Shown here: positions 24,699 to 33,476 of the stretch, piece after piece
Numbering within the stretch: the stretch's first letter is position 1
Layout: the number at the start of each line of letters is the position of its first letter
Source: CBDDIP01 sp965229005
Lineage (GTDB): Bacteria; Actinomycetota; Acidimicrobiia; Acidimicrobiales; Ilumatobacteraceae
DNA length: 64,000 bases
Reading direction: 5' to 3'
Assembly: GCA_965229005.1 (NCBI GenBank)
Contig: CBDDIP010000002.1
Location: 1,302,001 to 1,366,000, forward strand
Translations under genes and position numbers: made by a program
The notes under the pieces: generated by a model
Told to the model about the DNA's origin: nothing
The model's input: the letters and a program-made list of their open reading frames with translations, nothing else
Database searches by the model: none

Positions 24699-26264
24699 TC
24701 AGTCCGTCACGCCAGGGATGATCCGCAGGCCGTCGAGCCACGTCGACGCGGGGATCGTCGCGCCGGTCTCGACCAGCCACCACCAGACGAACCCGAGCTC
24801 GTGCCAGTCGCCACGGGTCACTCCGTCAGCATCGGTCTGGGTGCAGGCAGCGGTGTCACCGCGAGTCGTCACTTGCGTCCACGTCGGCCCGATGCGTTCG
24901 ACGCACGCACCGGGATCGTCGATCGCGGCCACCTCGAACACCTGAACGCCGCCGACGGAGATCACCGACTGCACGCTGACGACCCCGTCGTGGTCCTGTG
25001 TCGCGACGAACCGCACGGTGGTCCCTGCGGGTGCCGCGACTGGGACGGCGATCGGCACGTCGGCGATCACCGGGTAGGTGGTGCGCAAGGCGTCGACGAA
25101 CGCGTCGAGGTCGACATCGGCGCTTGTGGTCGTCTCACCGTCGGGACGCCCGAAGATCGATCGCGGTGGAAAGGTGCCGGTGGTCGCGGGCTCGCTGGTC
25201 GGGGGACCGGACGGTTCGACGAGCCCGCGGGCGATCTGCAGCATCGTGTCGAGGCTGGGCGGGACGTCGCCCTGGCACGCCGGGAGGGACTGGAGCATGA
25301 ACGCGCGGGTCCCGGTCGACCAGGTCAGTCGCACCGTGCCGTGGTCGAGCATCGTCGACCACACTGCGGTGGCGCCGTTGACGTCGTAGGTGCCCTCGTC
25401 GATCTCACCCATCTCGTGCGGGTACCCGTCGAGTGACCCGAGCGGGCCTTCGTTCAGCATGATCCCGCTGTCCGACGGCGTGCAGCGGTCGGCGCTGTTC
25501 GGCAGCGGGAGCGGACCCCAGCGACGGCTCCACGTGATCGCCGACTGCGGATCGGGGTAGCCGGGTCCCTCGGGTCCGGCGATCCACCCGTCCGGCAGGT
25601 ACGTGGGCGTGGCGAGGGTGGAGCCGTCGAAGACAGGCCGCGGCTCGCTGAGGAAGACCAGGGGACGGGTTCCCAGTGGTTGCTCCAGACGGAGCGTCAT
25701 CGCGCGTCCGTAACCGAGGTCGTTGCAACCGACGTCGCCGGGCGGGCGCCAGCCACGGATCGTCAGCTCGACCGCGTCCGCCGTCTCGACGACCGACGGC
25801 TCGTACTCGACGGTGCACGCATCGCCGGCCTCGTACGGATGGCCACCGACGACGAGCACCATGAGCGTCGTGCCATCACCCGCCGTTCGCGCCCCGGCCC
25901 ACGAACCGCTGACCAGTGGCCGACCCAGAACGTCGCCCGGGTGGGGTGGCTGGTCGCCAGTCGGTGGCGTCGTCGTCGTCGAGACCGTGTCATCCGGTGT
26001 GCTGATGACGGATGGCGATGTTGCCGCAACGATGCCCTTCGACCGATCGGAGTCGGACGAACGCACGACGATGACGGCCACGATCACCGCCGCCGCGGCA
26101 GCGGCGCCGACCAGCACTGGCCACAGCGACCGGCGGCCGAGCGGTCGGACGACGCTCGGCTCGTCGGGAACGTGTGCCGTGCCGCTCCGCTCGGCGAGGT
26201 CGTCTGCCCACGACCGCAGTTGGGCGACGACGTCGTCGTCGAGCGCCGGTTCGCCGTCACTCAT
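24699..26264 (-). CDS. Single-pass membrane protein with a large outer domain, sigma partner
   Basis: The 521-residue protein has a cytoplasmic N-terminus (helix DDDVVAQLRSWADDLAE, residues about 9-25), one membrane helix (about 48-68) and a Thr/Pro stalk. About 430 residues of beta-rich outer domain with several Cys follow (for example GDACTVEY, VGCNDLG, ADRCTPSD, PACQGDV). It follows an ECF sigma gene with an 8-bp overlap, so it is probably that factor's regulator or sensor. No zinc anti-sigma motif is present. Its 3' end faces the Thr-rich gene across the 51-bp palindrome. Confidence 0.65.
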   Translation of the reverse strand: MSDGEPALDDDVVAQLRSWADDLAERSGTAHVPDEPSVVRPLGRRSLWPVLVGAAAAAAVIVAVIVVRSSDSDRSKGIVAATSPSVISTPDDTVSTTTTPPTGDQPPHPGDVLGRPLVSGSWAGARTAGDGTTLMVLVVGGHPYEAGDACTVEYEPSVVETADAVELTIRGWRPPGDVGCNDLGYGRAMTLRLEQPLGTRPLVFLSEPRPVFDGSTLATPTYLPDGWIAGPEGPGYPDPQSAITWSRRWGPLPLPNSADRCTPSDSGIMLNEGPLGSLDGYPHEMGEIDEGTYDVNGATAVWSTMLDHGTVRLTWSTGTRAFMLQSLPACQGDVPPSLDTMLQIARGLVEPSGPPTSEPATTGTFPPRSIFGRPDGETTTSADVDLDAFVDALRTTYPVIADVPIAVPVAAPAGTTVRFVATQDHDGVVSVQSVISVGGVQVFEVAAIDDPGACVERIGPTWTQVTTRGDTAACTQTDADGVTRGDWHELGFVWWWLVETGATIPASTWLDGLRIIPGVTD

Positions 26265-26703
26265 GCGTGTTCACTCCGAGCCGTTCGCGCAGCGCGGCGG
26301 TGCCGCGTGCGAGGTGCGTGCCGACGGCGGACGCCGAGATGTCCATGGCTGCAGCGGCTTCGGCGTACGTCCAGCCGCAGGCGTGCACCAGCCAGATCGA
26401 CGTGCGCTGCTGCGTCGGCAGCGAGCGCATCGCGTCGACAAGTCGTGGCTCGACGTGGGGCGCGCGATCAGGATTCGGTGGAGGGAGCGAGCCGTCCAGC
26501 CGTGAGCGAGATCGGCTCTGGGCGACGCGGAACAGGTAGCCGGCCGGGTTGTCCAATGCACGCACTCGATCCCAGTGCTCCCATGCGTAGGCGAGCGCCT
26601 CGGCGACGGCGTCACCGACTCGATCGATGGGCATGTGCCCGGCGAGTGCGCGCCGCAACGATGGGTCGACCTGATGCACGAACGTCTCGAACTCATCACT
26701 CAT
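26257..26703 (-). CDS. ECF RNA polymerase sigma factor
   Basis: The 148-residue factor has a region 2 (DAVAEALAYAWEHWDRV and NPAGYLFRVAQSRSR) and a region 4 helix-turn-helix (YAEAAAAMDISASAVGTHLARG). The ATG at 26703 (MSDEFETFVHQVDP) is the most likely start. It overlaps the membrane partner gene by 8 bp. This is the third ECF/membrane pair within 8 kb, on the opposite strand to the other two. A hairpin lies about 50 bp upstream, shared with the end of the ccm operon. Confidence 0.85.
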   Translation of the reverse strand: MSDEFETFVHQVDPSLRRALAGHMPIDRVGDAVAEALAYAWEHWDRVRALDNPAGYLFRVAQSRSRSRLDGSLPPPNPDRAPHVEPRLVDAMRSLPTQQRTSIWLVHACGWTYAEAAAAMDISASAVGTHLARGTAALRERLGVNTHE

Positions 26704-26752
26704 CCGCTTCCATTCTTGAGCCGCTGATGGTGATGACCGGTGCAACCCTCGA

Positions 26753-26794
26753 TCGCGCCACACGCTCAGGCAGCAGAAGTTGCGTGTGGCGCGA
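26753..26794 (-). terminator. Hairpin after ccmG, likely ccm operon terminator
   Basis: Perfect 13-bp arms (TCGCGCCACACGC and its complement) enclose a 16-base loop. It lies about 33 bp past the ccmG stop on the minus strand and before the sigma gene start. There is no T-tract, so the terminator role is inferred from stem strength and position. Confidence 0.55.
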
Positions 26795-26826
26795 CCTGTG
26801 ATGCCTGACCGACCTGCGCGAGCAGG

Positions 26827-27429
26827 TCAGCCGACGATGCCGTCGAGGGACTTGCCCTCCAGCAGGCGGGTGACGACGGTGGTCAACAGCTTCTCGTTCA
26901 CCGGACCGGCGACCCGAGCGCGCACGATGCCGTTCTCGTCGATGAAGAACGTCTCGGGCACACCGCTGACGCCGAACTCGATGGACGCCTCGCCGTTGTC
27001 GTCGCGCAACGTCTGGATGTTGCGGCCGACGATGTCGAGGAAGGCACTGACATCGGCGTCGTCGCTCTGGTACGCGATGCCGACCATCTGCACGTCGTCG
27101 GGCGACCACTGGCTGATCGCCCGGTTGAACAGCTGGTGCTCGCCCTTGCACGGCACGCACCACGGCGCCCAGAAGTTGATGATCAGCACCTTGCCGGGCG
27201 CCGACACGCGCACCTCGCCGTCGCGTTCCAGCGCGGAGAGCACGACCACGGGCGCGGCCTTGCCGACGAGCGGCGAGTCGGTGATCGACGGGTCGTCGCC
27301 GAGCACGGCGAACGCGGCCCAGGCGATGCCGCCGACGACCGCAGCGATCGCCGCGGCGACGATCCAGCGCGTGCGCTTGCTCCGCGGTGCGGCGATCTCG
27401 ACGGGTGCGCCGGTGTCCGTCTCGCTCAC
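26827..27429 (-). CDS. ccmG: Thiol-disulfide oxidoreductase for cytochrome c maturation (CcmG/DsbE-like)
   Basis: The 200-residue protein has an N-terminal membrane helix (about residues 22-43) and an outer thioredoxin fold of the TlpA/DsbE type. The active site is NFWAPWCVPCKGE (CVPC), and the cis-proline loop is GVSGVPETFFID. It keeps the cysteines of apocytochrome c, or of CcmH, reduced for haem attachment. The GTG start at 27429 overlaps the ccmHI stop by 4 bp (GTGA), so it is translated with the genes upstream in the order ccmF-ccmHI-ccmG. Confidence 0.88.
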   Translation of the reverse strand: MSETDTGAPVEIAAPRSKRTRWIVAAAIAAVVGGIAWAAFAVLGDDPSITDSPLVGKAAPVVVLSALERDGEVRVSAPGKVLIINFWAPWCVPCKGEHQLFNRAISQWSPDDVQMVGIAYQSDDADVSAFLDIVGRNIQTLRDDNGEASIEFGVSGVPETFFIDENGIVRARVAGPVNEKLLTTVVTRLLEGKSLDGIVG

Positions 27430-28406
27430 GGGGTCGTTCCCGTCGGGGCACCCGAGGCCAACGCGGCGTCGATGTCGTCGGCCAGCGCTTGGATGTGCGA
27501 CCGCTGCTCGTCGCTCATCTCGCTGGCCAGCAGCTCGACGACCAAGGGCTTGGCGGCAACCGCATCCTCGAGCCCGTCGAACTCCACTTGGGCGAGGAAC
27601 CACTTGGCGTCCCGGTCGTCGGGGCTCAGCGCCAGCGCGGCCTTCAGGAGGTCGGCACCGGAGGCCGGAGCGCCATTGAGGTAGGTGATCCAGCCGTGCA
27701 GGCGAAGCGTCTTCTCGTACTCCTGGTCGGTGGCCGGCAGGTTCATCGCCACCGAGCTGTGCTCGTAGGCCTTGGCGATGTTGCCTTCGCGCAGGTACCG
27801 CTCGGCCAACGCCAGGCGCATCCCGACGATGTTCGGGTTCTCGGCGATCACCTGCTCCATCTCCTGATCAGTGACGGCGCTGAGGTCGCGCACGGTGCCG
27901 TCCGAGCCAGGGGGAGCGAGCGCCGTCGCCTCTCGCGGGGTCTGCGCACGTGCACCGGCGATCACCAGCACCGCGGTGCTGGCCAAGCCGAGCACCGCCG
28001 CGGAGCCCATCAGCAGTCGACGGCGCGGTGACTTCTCCAGCCGGCTCAGCAGCGCGACGGCGCCGCCGGTGATCGCCACCAGCGGAACCGCCCAGAGCAA
28101 CAACGTGCTGCCCCGACGTGGCGGATCGAGCAGGATCCAGTCGCCGTAGCGATCGACGAAGTACTGCTCCACCTGTTCGTCGGTCCACCCCGCGGCAACC
28201 TGCTGGCGGACCAGCAGCACGATCGCCTGCGCGCTGTCCGATGGCGACTCGGCCACGGACTCGCCCTGACACACCGGGCAGCGCAACCGATTGGTGAGAT
28301 CGCGCACGCGGTCCGTCGAGCCGCCACCGATCGCGCCGGCGATGATGCCCCACGCCACGACGGCGGCAAGCGCGATCGTCAGCAGCGCGCGCCACGTCCG
28401 CTTCAC
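27426..28406 (-). CDS. ccmH: CcmH-CcmI fusion, cytochrome c maturation thiol oxidoreductase with TPR tail
   Basis: The 326-residue protein begins with a signal/membrane helix and then the CcmH domain with its redox motif LRCPVCQGESVAES (about residues 35-48). The FVDRYGDWILLDPP segment is typical of CcmH/NrfF. A second membrane helix follows, then a CcmI-like C-terminal half with another helix and TPR-like repeats (YLREGNIAKAYEHSSVAMNL and later DLLKAALALSPDD). It reduces apocytochrome cysteines and presents them to CcmF. GTG at 28406 overlaps the ccmF stop by 4 bp. Fusion of CcmH and CcmI parts is known in some bacteria. Confidence 0.85.
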   Translation of the reverse strand: MKRTWRALLTIALAAVVAWGIIAGAIGGGSTDRVRDLTNRLRCPVCQGESVAESPSDSAQAIVLLVRQQVAAGWTDEQVEQYFVDRYGDWILLDPPRRGSTLLLWAVPLVAITGGAVALLSRLEKSPRRRLLMGSAAVLGLASTAVLVIAGARAQTPREATALAPPGSDGTVRDLSAVTDQEMEQVIAENPNIVGMRLALAERYLREGNIAKAYEHSSVAMNLPATDQEYEKTLRLHGWITYLNGAPASGADLLKAALALSPDDRDAKWFLAQVEFDGLEDAVAAKPLVVELLASEMSDEQRSHIQALADDIDAALASGAPTGTTP

Positions 28407-30475
28407 GACTGCACGTCCGCCGTCTCGACACCGCTCTGGCTGCCGTCGATCTGGCCGTCGTCGATCTGGGCCTGGTCGATCTGGCCGTCGGGGCCGAGCA
28501 CAGCGAGCAGGGTGCGCCGCTCGCTGTTGCGTCGCAGCCAGCGCAGCGACAGGCCCAGTGCACCGCCGGCGGCCATCGTCAGCCCGCCGATCCACACGAG
28601 GTAGATCCACGGGTAGCGGTAGACGTGCAACGTCGCGCTGGTCGAGTCGAGTGCGAGCAGCGCGACGTACGCGTCGTCGCCGTAGCGCGTCGTCCACACG
28701 TCGGGCACGCCGATCGGCTGGCGCTGGTTCGGGTACTGGTGGAACTGCGGCTCGAGGATCGCGCTGGCGCCGTTGCGGGCCACGCGGAACTTCGCGCCCT
28801 TCGACTGGTACGTCGCGGTGGAACCCGCCGTCGGCTCGACGTAGGTGATCGTGAACCCTGATGCGGCCACGGACTCGCCCGGCTTCACCGTGATCGTGCT
28901 GCGCTGCGCCAGGTTCGACGACGCGCAGATGCCCAACGCCAGGATCGCCAGCCCGCAGTGCGCCAGCTGTCCACCCCAGAACCCGGGGCGGCTGCGCAAG
29001 GCGGCAACGAACGCGCGACGCACGCCGCGGTGGTCGATGCGTGCCCGCACCGCGGTGATCAGCTCGCGCGCCGCAGTGGCGATGATCGTGCCGGCAAGCG
29101 CGACCACGGCGATGACGTACGGCGCCCGCAGCCCGGCGAGCACCACGAGCAGCGCGGCCACAGCGAGACCGATCTGCACCTGCAGGCGCAGCTTCTCCCA
29201 CAGCTGTCCGAGCGTTGCCCGCTTGTGCGGAGCGACGACGCCGATGCACATGGCGATGAGCAACGCGAGCACGATCCACACCGCGAACACGTCGAAGAAA
29301 GGTCGACCGACGGAGATCCGATCGTTGCTGATCGCCTCGACCACGATCGGGTAGGTGGTGCCGACCAACACGACGACGGCGAACGTGGCCAGCAGCACGT
29401 TGTTCAACAGGAACGCGGCCTCACGACTGACCAACGACTGCAACGGCGGGCCCTGCACCACATCGCGCAGGCGCGTCACGAACAGCCACCCGACGGCAGC
29501 GACGACGACGAGCAGGAACACGAGCAGCACCGGCCCGAGGTCGCTCTCCGAGAAGGCGTGCACCGAAGCGATGACGCCACTGCGCGCCAGGAACGTCCCG
29601 AGCAGGGTGAAGATGAACGAGGACATCACCAACCCGACGCTCCACGCCGGCAGCAGCCCGCGCCGCGCCTGCATCACGGCGGAGTGCAGGTAGCCGGTGC
29701 CGACCAGCCACGGCAGGAACGAGGCGTTCTCCACCGGATCCCACGCCCAGTAGCCGCCCCAGCCGAGCACGTCGTAGCTCCACCAACCGCCGAGCACGAT
29801 GCCGGCGGTGAGGAACATCCAGGCCACCACCGCCCACGTCTGCGTGCGCAGCACCCATCGCGGACCGCGCTCGCGCAACGCAAGCGCGCTGACCGCGAAC
29901 GCGAACGGCACGAGGAAGCCGACGTAGCCGAGGTACAGCAGCGGCGGGTGGATCGCCATCAGCGTGTTGTCCTGCAGCAGCGGGTTGGCGCCGAGGCCGT
30001 CCGCCGTGCCGGTCGGTGCGGAGGAGAACGTGGGCGCGACCACCAGCACCAGCGCAGTGAAGAACGCGGCGACGATGCCGATCACGACGAGCGCGCCGGT
30101 ACCGAGCCGATCGGCGGCACCGTCGCGATCGGCGCGCTGCACGCGCCACGACACCAGGGCGAGGTAGAGCCCGATCACCGACGCCCACAGCAGCAACGAT
30201 CCCTCGAGCCCGGCCCACGCGCTGGTCGTGGTGAAGAAGGTGGAGGTGGCCCGGCTGTGGTGCTGGGCGACGTAGCGAACGCTGAAGTCGTCGGTGTGCA
30301 ACGCGTACTGCAGCACGCCGAACGCGACGATCAGTCCGAGTGCGGTGACCCTCGGGCCGAAGCGGATCCACTGGTTGGTCGTGCCGCTTCGCGCCGCCAT
30401 CCATCCGCCGGCGACGGTTGCTCCCGCGCCGAGCAGTGCGACGCCCAACAGCACTCGGCCGAGCAGGACGATCAT
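28403..30475 (-). CDS. ccmF: Haem lyase, cytochrome c maturation protein CcmF
   Basis: The 690-residue polytopic protein is of the haem-handling (HHP) superfamily. The WWD motif region reads WGGYWAWDPVENASFLPW near residue 245. Conserved His residues occur in MAIHPPLLYLGYVG and near GTGYLHSAVMQ. Some 13-15 hydrophobic segments are present. It attaches haem, delivered by CcmE, to CXXCH motifs on the outer side of the membrane. The ATG at 30475 (MIVLLGRVLLG) is chosen as the first codon of the first membrane helix. It heads the ccmF-ccmHI-ccmG unit; ccmABCDE are not in the window. The pentaheme cytochrome just upstream is a likely client. Confidence 0.92.
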   Translation of the reverse strand: MIVLLGRVLLGVALLGAGATVAGGWMAARSGTTNQWIRFGPRVTALGLIVAFGVLQYALHTDDFSVRYVAQHHSRATSTFFTTTSAWAGLEGSLLLWASVIGLYLALVSWRVQRADRDGAADRLGTGALVVIGIVAAFFTALVLVVAPTFSSAPTGTADGLGANPLLQDNTLMAIHPPLLYLGYVGFLVPFAFAVSALALRERGPRWVLRTQTWAVVAWMFLTAGIVLGGWWSYDVLGWGGYWAWDPVENASFLPWLVGTGYLHSAVMQARRGLLPAWSVGLVMSSFIFTLLGTFLARSGVIASVHAFSESDLGPVLLVFLLVVVAAVGWLFVTRLRDVVQGPPLQSLVSREAAFLLNNVLLATFAVVVLVGTTYPIVVEAISNDRISVGRPFFDVFAVWIVLALLIAMCIGVVAPHKRATLGQLWEKLRLQVQIGLAVAALLVVLAGLRAPYVIAVVALAGTIIATAARELITAVRARIDHRGVRRAFVAALRSRPGFWGGQLAHCGLAILALGICASSNLAQRSTITVKPGESVAASGFTITYVEPTAGSTATYQSKGAKFRVARNGASAILEPQFHQYPNQRQPIGVPDVWTTRYGDDAYVALLALDSTSATLHVYRYPWIYLVWIGGLTMAAGGALGLSLRWLRRNSERRTLLAVLGPDGQIDQAQIDDGQIDGSQSGVETADVQS

Positions 30476-30521
30476 GGCCGCATCAACACCTTCGCGACGG
30501 CCGGGCGAACGGTTCGCGACA

Positions 30522-33374
30522 TCAGGTCGCGGCGCTTCGTTTCGGTCGGCGACTGCGAGCCACGATGGCTCCCAGCATCGTGAACCCACCGACGATCGCC
30601 GCCGATGCAGCCGGACGTTCGACTCGCGTGTGGTGTGGCGGGATGGCCGCCGCGCTCACGTCGACCTTGCCGTCGCCCTCGACCGGCTCGACGCAGGAGA
30701 GGATGGTTGCACCCTCCTCGTTCTGCGGTCCGACGCACGCGAGCTCCGGCCCACGACCGCTCTTCGCCGTCACCATGTCGGTGACGACCAGGTTCTTGAT
30801 CAGATCGTTCGGGTCGTCGATGAGCGCCGACTCGGTGACCACGTCGAGGTGGTCCTGCTGCGCGTCGGCCAGAGCGATGATGAACTCCGGCGGCAGGTGG
30901 CGGAAGTGCATCGTCGCCGACACCGTGATGTCGCCACCGGCGGCATCGAAGACGTACGGGATGTTCACCGAGTCCTGCTTGCTGAGCGTGCCGTCCGGGT
31001 TCTCGAGCAGTCGTACCGACTGCAGCGCGTCGAACTTCTGGAAGGCGCCGTCGCCGAGGGCCACCGTGCGCTGACGGATCTTGACGATGTCCGCCAGGAA
31101 GCTCTGGTACGGCACCTCCTCGAAGACGCCGTCACCGTCGCGGTCGCCGTCGGTGAGGATCTTCTGGAAGTTGGCCAGCCACGGATCGCACTCGCCGGCC
31201 TTCGTCACCGCCGTGTCGGCGTCGCTGAGGACGCCCTCTGCCTCCATGGCGGCGGTGCCGAACAGGATGTTGCCATTGGCCACGTCGGCGAGGCTCAGCC
31301 CGAGGGCGTCGGCGACCGACTGCGGGTTGCACTGCGGGAGGAACGCCTGCGGGTTGTCCAGCTGACCGGAGCCGCACGGCGAGCTGAGACCGGAGTCGGC
31401 GAAGATGTTGACCAGGCAGACCTCGTTGCCCGACGCGTCGGTGGCCGTGACCTCCAGCCAGAACTGGCGGGCAAAGGCGAAGCCGGTGGGGAAGCTGTGG
31501 CCGAGCAGGTTGTTGGTGACGACCACGTCGGCCTCGGTGAAGCCGTTGTCCAGCAGCTGCGGCTCGGTGACCTCGAGCGTGATGGCCGACTTCAGCAGCG
31601 CGGCGCGCTCGGCGAGGATCTCGTTGACGGTGTCGGCGGGGAGCCCGAGGTCGGTGTAGGCCGACGGATCCAGGTCGTAGTCGACGCCGACGAACGAGTG
31701 CTTGCGGTACTGGCGGTCGGGCGTCGGCAGGAACCCCGGAGCGTTGTCGACGACCGGCTCCTCGGCGCTGTCCGGGTTGGACGGCATGTGGCACTCGATG
31801 CAGCCGAGCGGCCGGTCGATGGTGTCGGTGCCGTTCACCGGGTCCTCGGCGCCGATCGTGTCGTCGAAGCCGGCGACGTAGTCCTGCCACTCATCGAAGG
31901 TGGTCTGCAGCACGAGGTCGTCGAGCGTGCCGTCCTGGTTGTCCAGCTCGTTGCCGTTGAGGTTGAAGTCCTCGTCCGGGTCGCCGTCGTCGCTGTCCAC
32001 CGCGATCGACGTGCCGTCGCCATCGATGTCGAGCTTCACGTTGTGGCACGCACCGCAGGCGATCGAGGTGACGATCGGGTCGTCCCACATCCCGTCCTCA
32101 CCCTGATCGATGTCGTGCACGCGCACCGGCAGCGGGTTCGGGTCGTCGAAGAGCGGGCCGTACACGGTGCCGAAGTCGTCGCGGGTGCCGGTCGGCACGT
32201 TGAGCTTGCCGGCGCCGGACAGCTCGGGGCGCTCGTCCGCGCTGCGCACCGAGTGGCACACGTCGCAGCTGATGCCGTCCTTGTTGATCGCGTCGCCGCC
32301 ACCGCTGACGGCAGCACCGCCGGACTCGGTGCCCTCGTTGAGCGGGAGCATCGCGTCGGGCCCGTCCTCGCCGTCGATGAACTTTGCACCGATCGGGGCG
32401 TGGCAGTTCACGCAGACCTGCGCTGCGGTCTCGAACAGGTCGCGCTGCTCGGAACCGAACTGCCGGGCGATCTCCTCGTTCTCCGCGAGCGTCACCGGCA
32501 GCTGCGCTTCCATGATCGTGCCGGTCTGGGCGTGGGCCATCGTGCTCGCGGCCCAGTCGTCGGCGATGTCGGTGTGGCAGCCGGCGCAGTTGGACACCGA
32601 GGCGATGTTCTCCTTCTCGCTGCCGAGCACGGTGTCGGTGGTGCCGAGCACATCGACGACGTGGAACGACAGCGTCAGGAACAGCACGACGGTGAGCGGC
32701 GCGTGAATGGCACGCAGCACCTTCAGCGCACGCACGTTGCGCGACTGACCGCCACCGCGCGGGAAGTCGTGATCGATCTTCAGCTGCGTCTCGACGACCT
32801 TGGCCCACGACTGCTGCTCAGCCGGTGAGAGCGAGGCGACGTCGCGTTCGATGTCGGCCAGCGGCCGGCGCAACTGCTTGTAGTCGATGACGAGCTGGCG
32901 GAAGACGCGCGACTGGGCGGCGGCCACCTTGGAGATCTGGGCGTCGGCGTTGATCGCCGACTTGCTGACGCCGATGAGGTGGTGACGGGCGAGCCCGCCG
33001 AGCGACACGACGATCGAGATGCCGAGCAGCACCTTGCCCGACGTCAGCGTGCTGCGGAACGGTGCGCTGCTGGCATGCACCCACGCCGCGACCAACGCGA
33101 GGATCGGCATGTACAGGTGAGCGCGGACCCAGGCGAGCGTGCCGCCGGGCAGCTTCTTCTTGAGGAAGGCGATCCGCTTGCGGGCGACGAAGGCGATGCC
33201 CGGTCCGGCGAACATCAGGAAGGTGATGACGCCGAGGGCGACGATGAAGAAGTTGACGAGCCCGGAGCCGGCGTTGATCGACTGCAGCCCGAACAGACCG
33301 CCGAAGCCGATCACGAGCAACGCAACGCTGCCGATGATGACGATGAGGTTCCAGACGCGGGACGTGATCTTCAT
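30522..33374 (-). CDS. Membrane-anchored pentaheme c-type cytochrome
   Basis: The 950-residue protein has four or five membrane helices in its first 245 residues (for example LIVIIGSVALLVIGFGG and APLTVVLFLTLSFHVVDVL). A large outer domain follows with five haem-binding motifs: CAGCH, CVNCH, CDVCH, CGACH and CIECH, near residues 263, 321, 370, 440 and 525. After the haem region come about 400 residues with few Cys, then a C-terminal membrane helix (AAIVGGFTMLGAIVA) and a basic tail. It is probably an electron carrier or reductase at the cell surface. The electron acceptor is unknown. It lies 46 bp before ccmF in the same direction. Start at ATG 33374 with GGAAGAAC upstream. Confidence 0.85.
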   Translation of the reverse strand: MKITSRVWNLIVIIGSVALLVIGFGGLFGLQSINAGSGLVNFFIVALGVITFLMFAGPGIAFVARKRIAFLKKKLPGGTLAWVRAHLYMPILALVAAWVHASSAPFRSTLTSGKVLLGISIVVSLGGLARHHLIGVSKSAINADAQISKVAAAQSRVFRQLVIDYKQLRRPLADIERDVASLSPAEQQSWAKVVETQLKIDHDFPRGGGQSRNVRALKVLRAIHAPLTVVLFLTLSFHVVDVLGTTDTVLGSEKENIASVSNCAGCHTDIADDWAASTMAHAQTGTIMEAQLPVTLAENEEIARQFGSEQRDLFETAAQVCVNCHAPIGAKFIDGEDGPDAMLPLNEGTESGGAAVSGGGDAINKDGISCDVCHSVRSADERPELSGAGKLNVPTGTRDDFGTVYGPLFDDPNPLPVRVHDIDQGEDGMWDDPIVTSIACGACHNVKLDIDGDGTSIAVDSDDGDPDEDFNLNGNELDNQDGTLDDLVLQTTFDEWQDYVAGFDDTIGAEDPVNGTDTIDRPLGCIECHMPSNPDSAEEPVVDNAPGFLPTPDRQYRKHSFVGVDYDLDPSAYTDLGLPADTVNEILAERAALLKSAITLEVTEPQLLDNGFTEADVVVTNNLLGHSFPTGFAFARQFWLEVTATDASGNEVCLVNIFADSGLSSPCGSGQLDNPQAFLPQCNPQSVADALGLSLADVANGNILFGTAAMEAEGVLSDADTAVTKAGECDPWLANFQKILTDGDRDGDGVFEEVPYQSFLADIVKIRQRTVALGDGAFQKFDALQSVRLLENPDGTLSKQDSVNIPYVFDAAGGDITVSATMHFRHLPPEFIIALADAQQDHLDVVTESALIDDPNDLIKNLVVTDMVTAKSGRGPELACVGPQNEEGATILSCVEPVEGDGKVDVSAAAIPPHHTRVERPAASAAIVGGFTMLGAIVARSRRPKRSAAT

Positions 33375-33476
33375 CAGCGATGTTCTTCCCGAGTCACTGA
33401 GGGTCCACCCTTTGTCCGAACCGGCAACGTTCCCCAGGCCCAACCTGGCCCGTGTGGCGCACGCTACCATCATGAC

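Noticed and set aside
28958..30583. A 541-codon plus-strand frame opposite ccmF
   Set aside because: Composition is dominated by Arg, Gln, His and Glu without a fold. CcmF motifs on the minus strand are clear.
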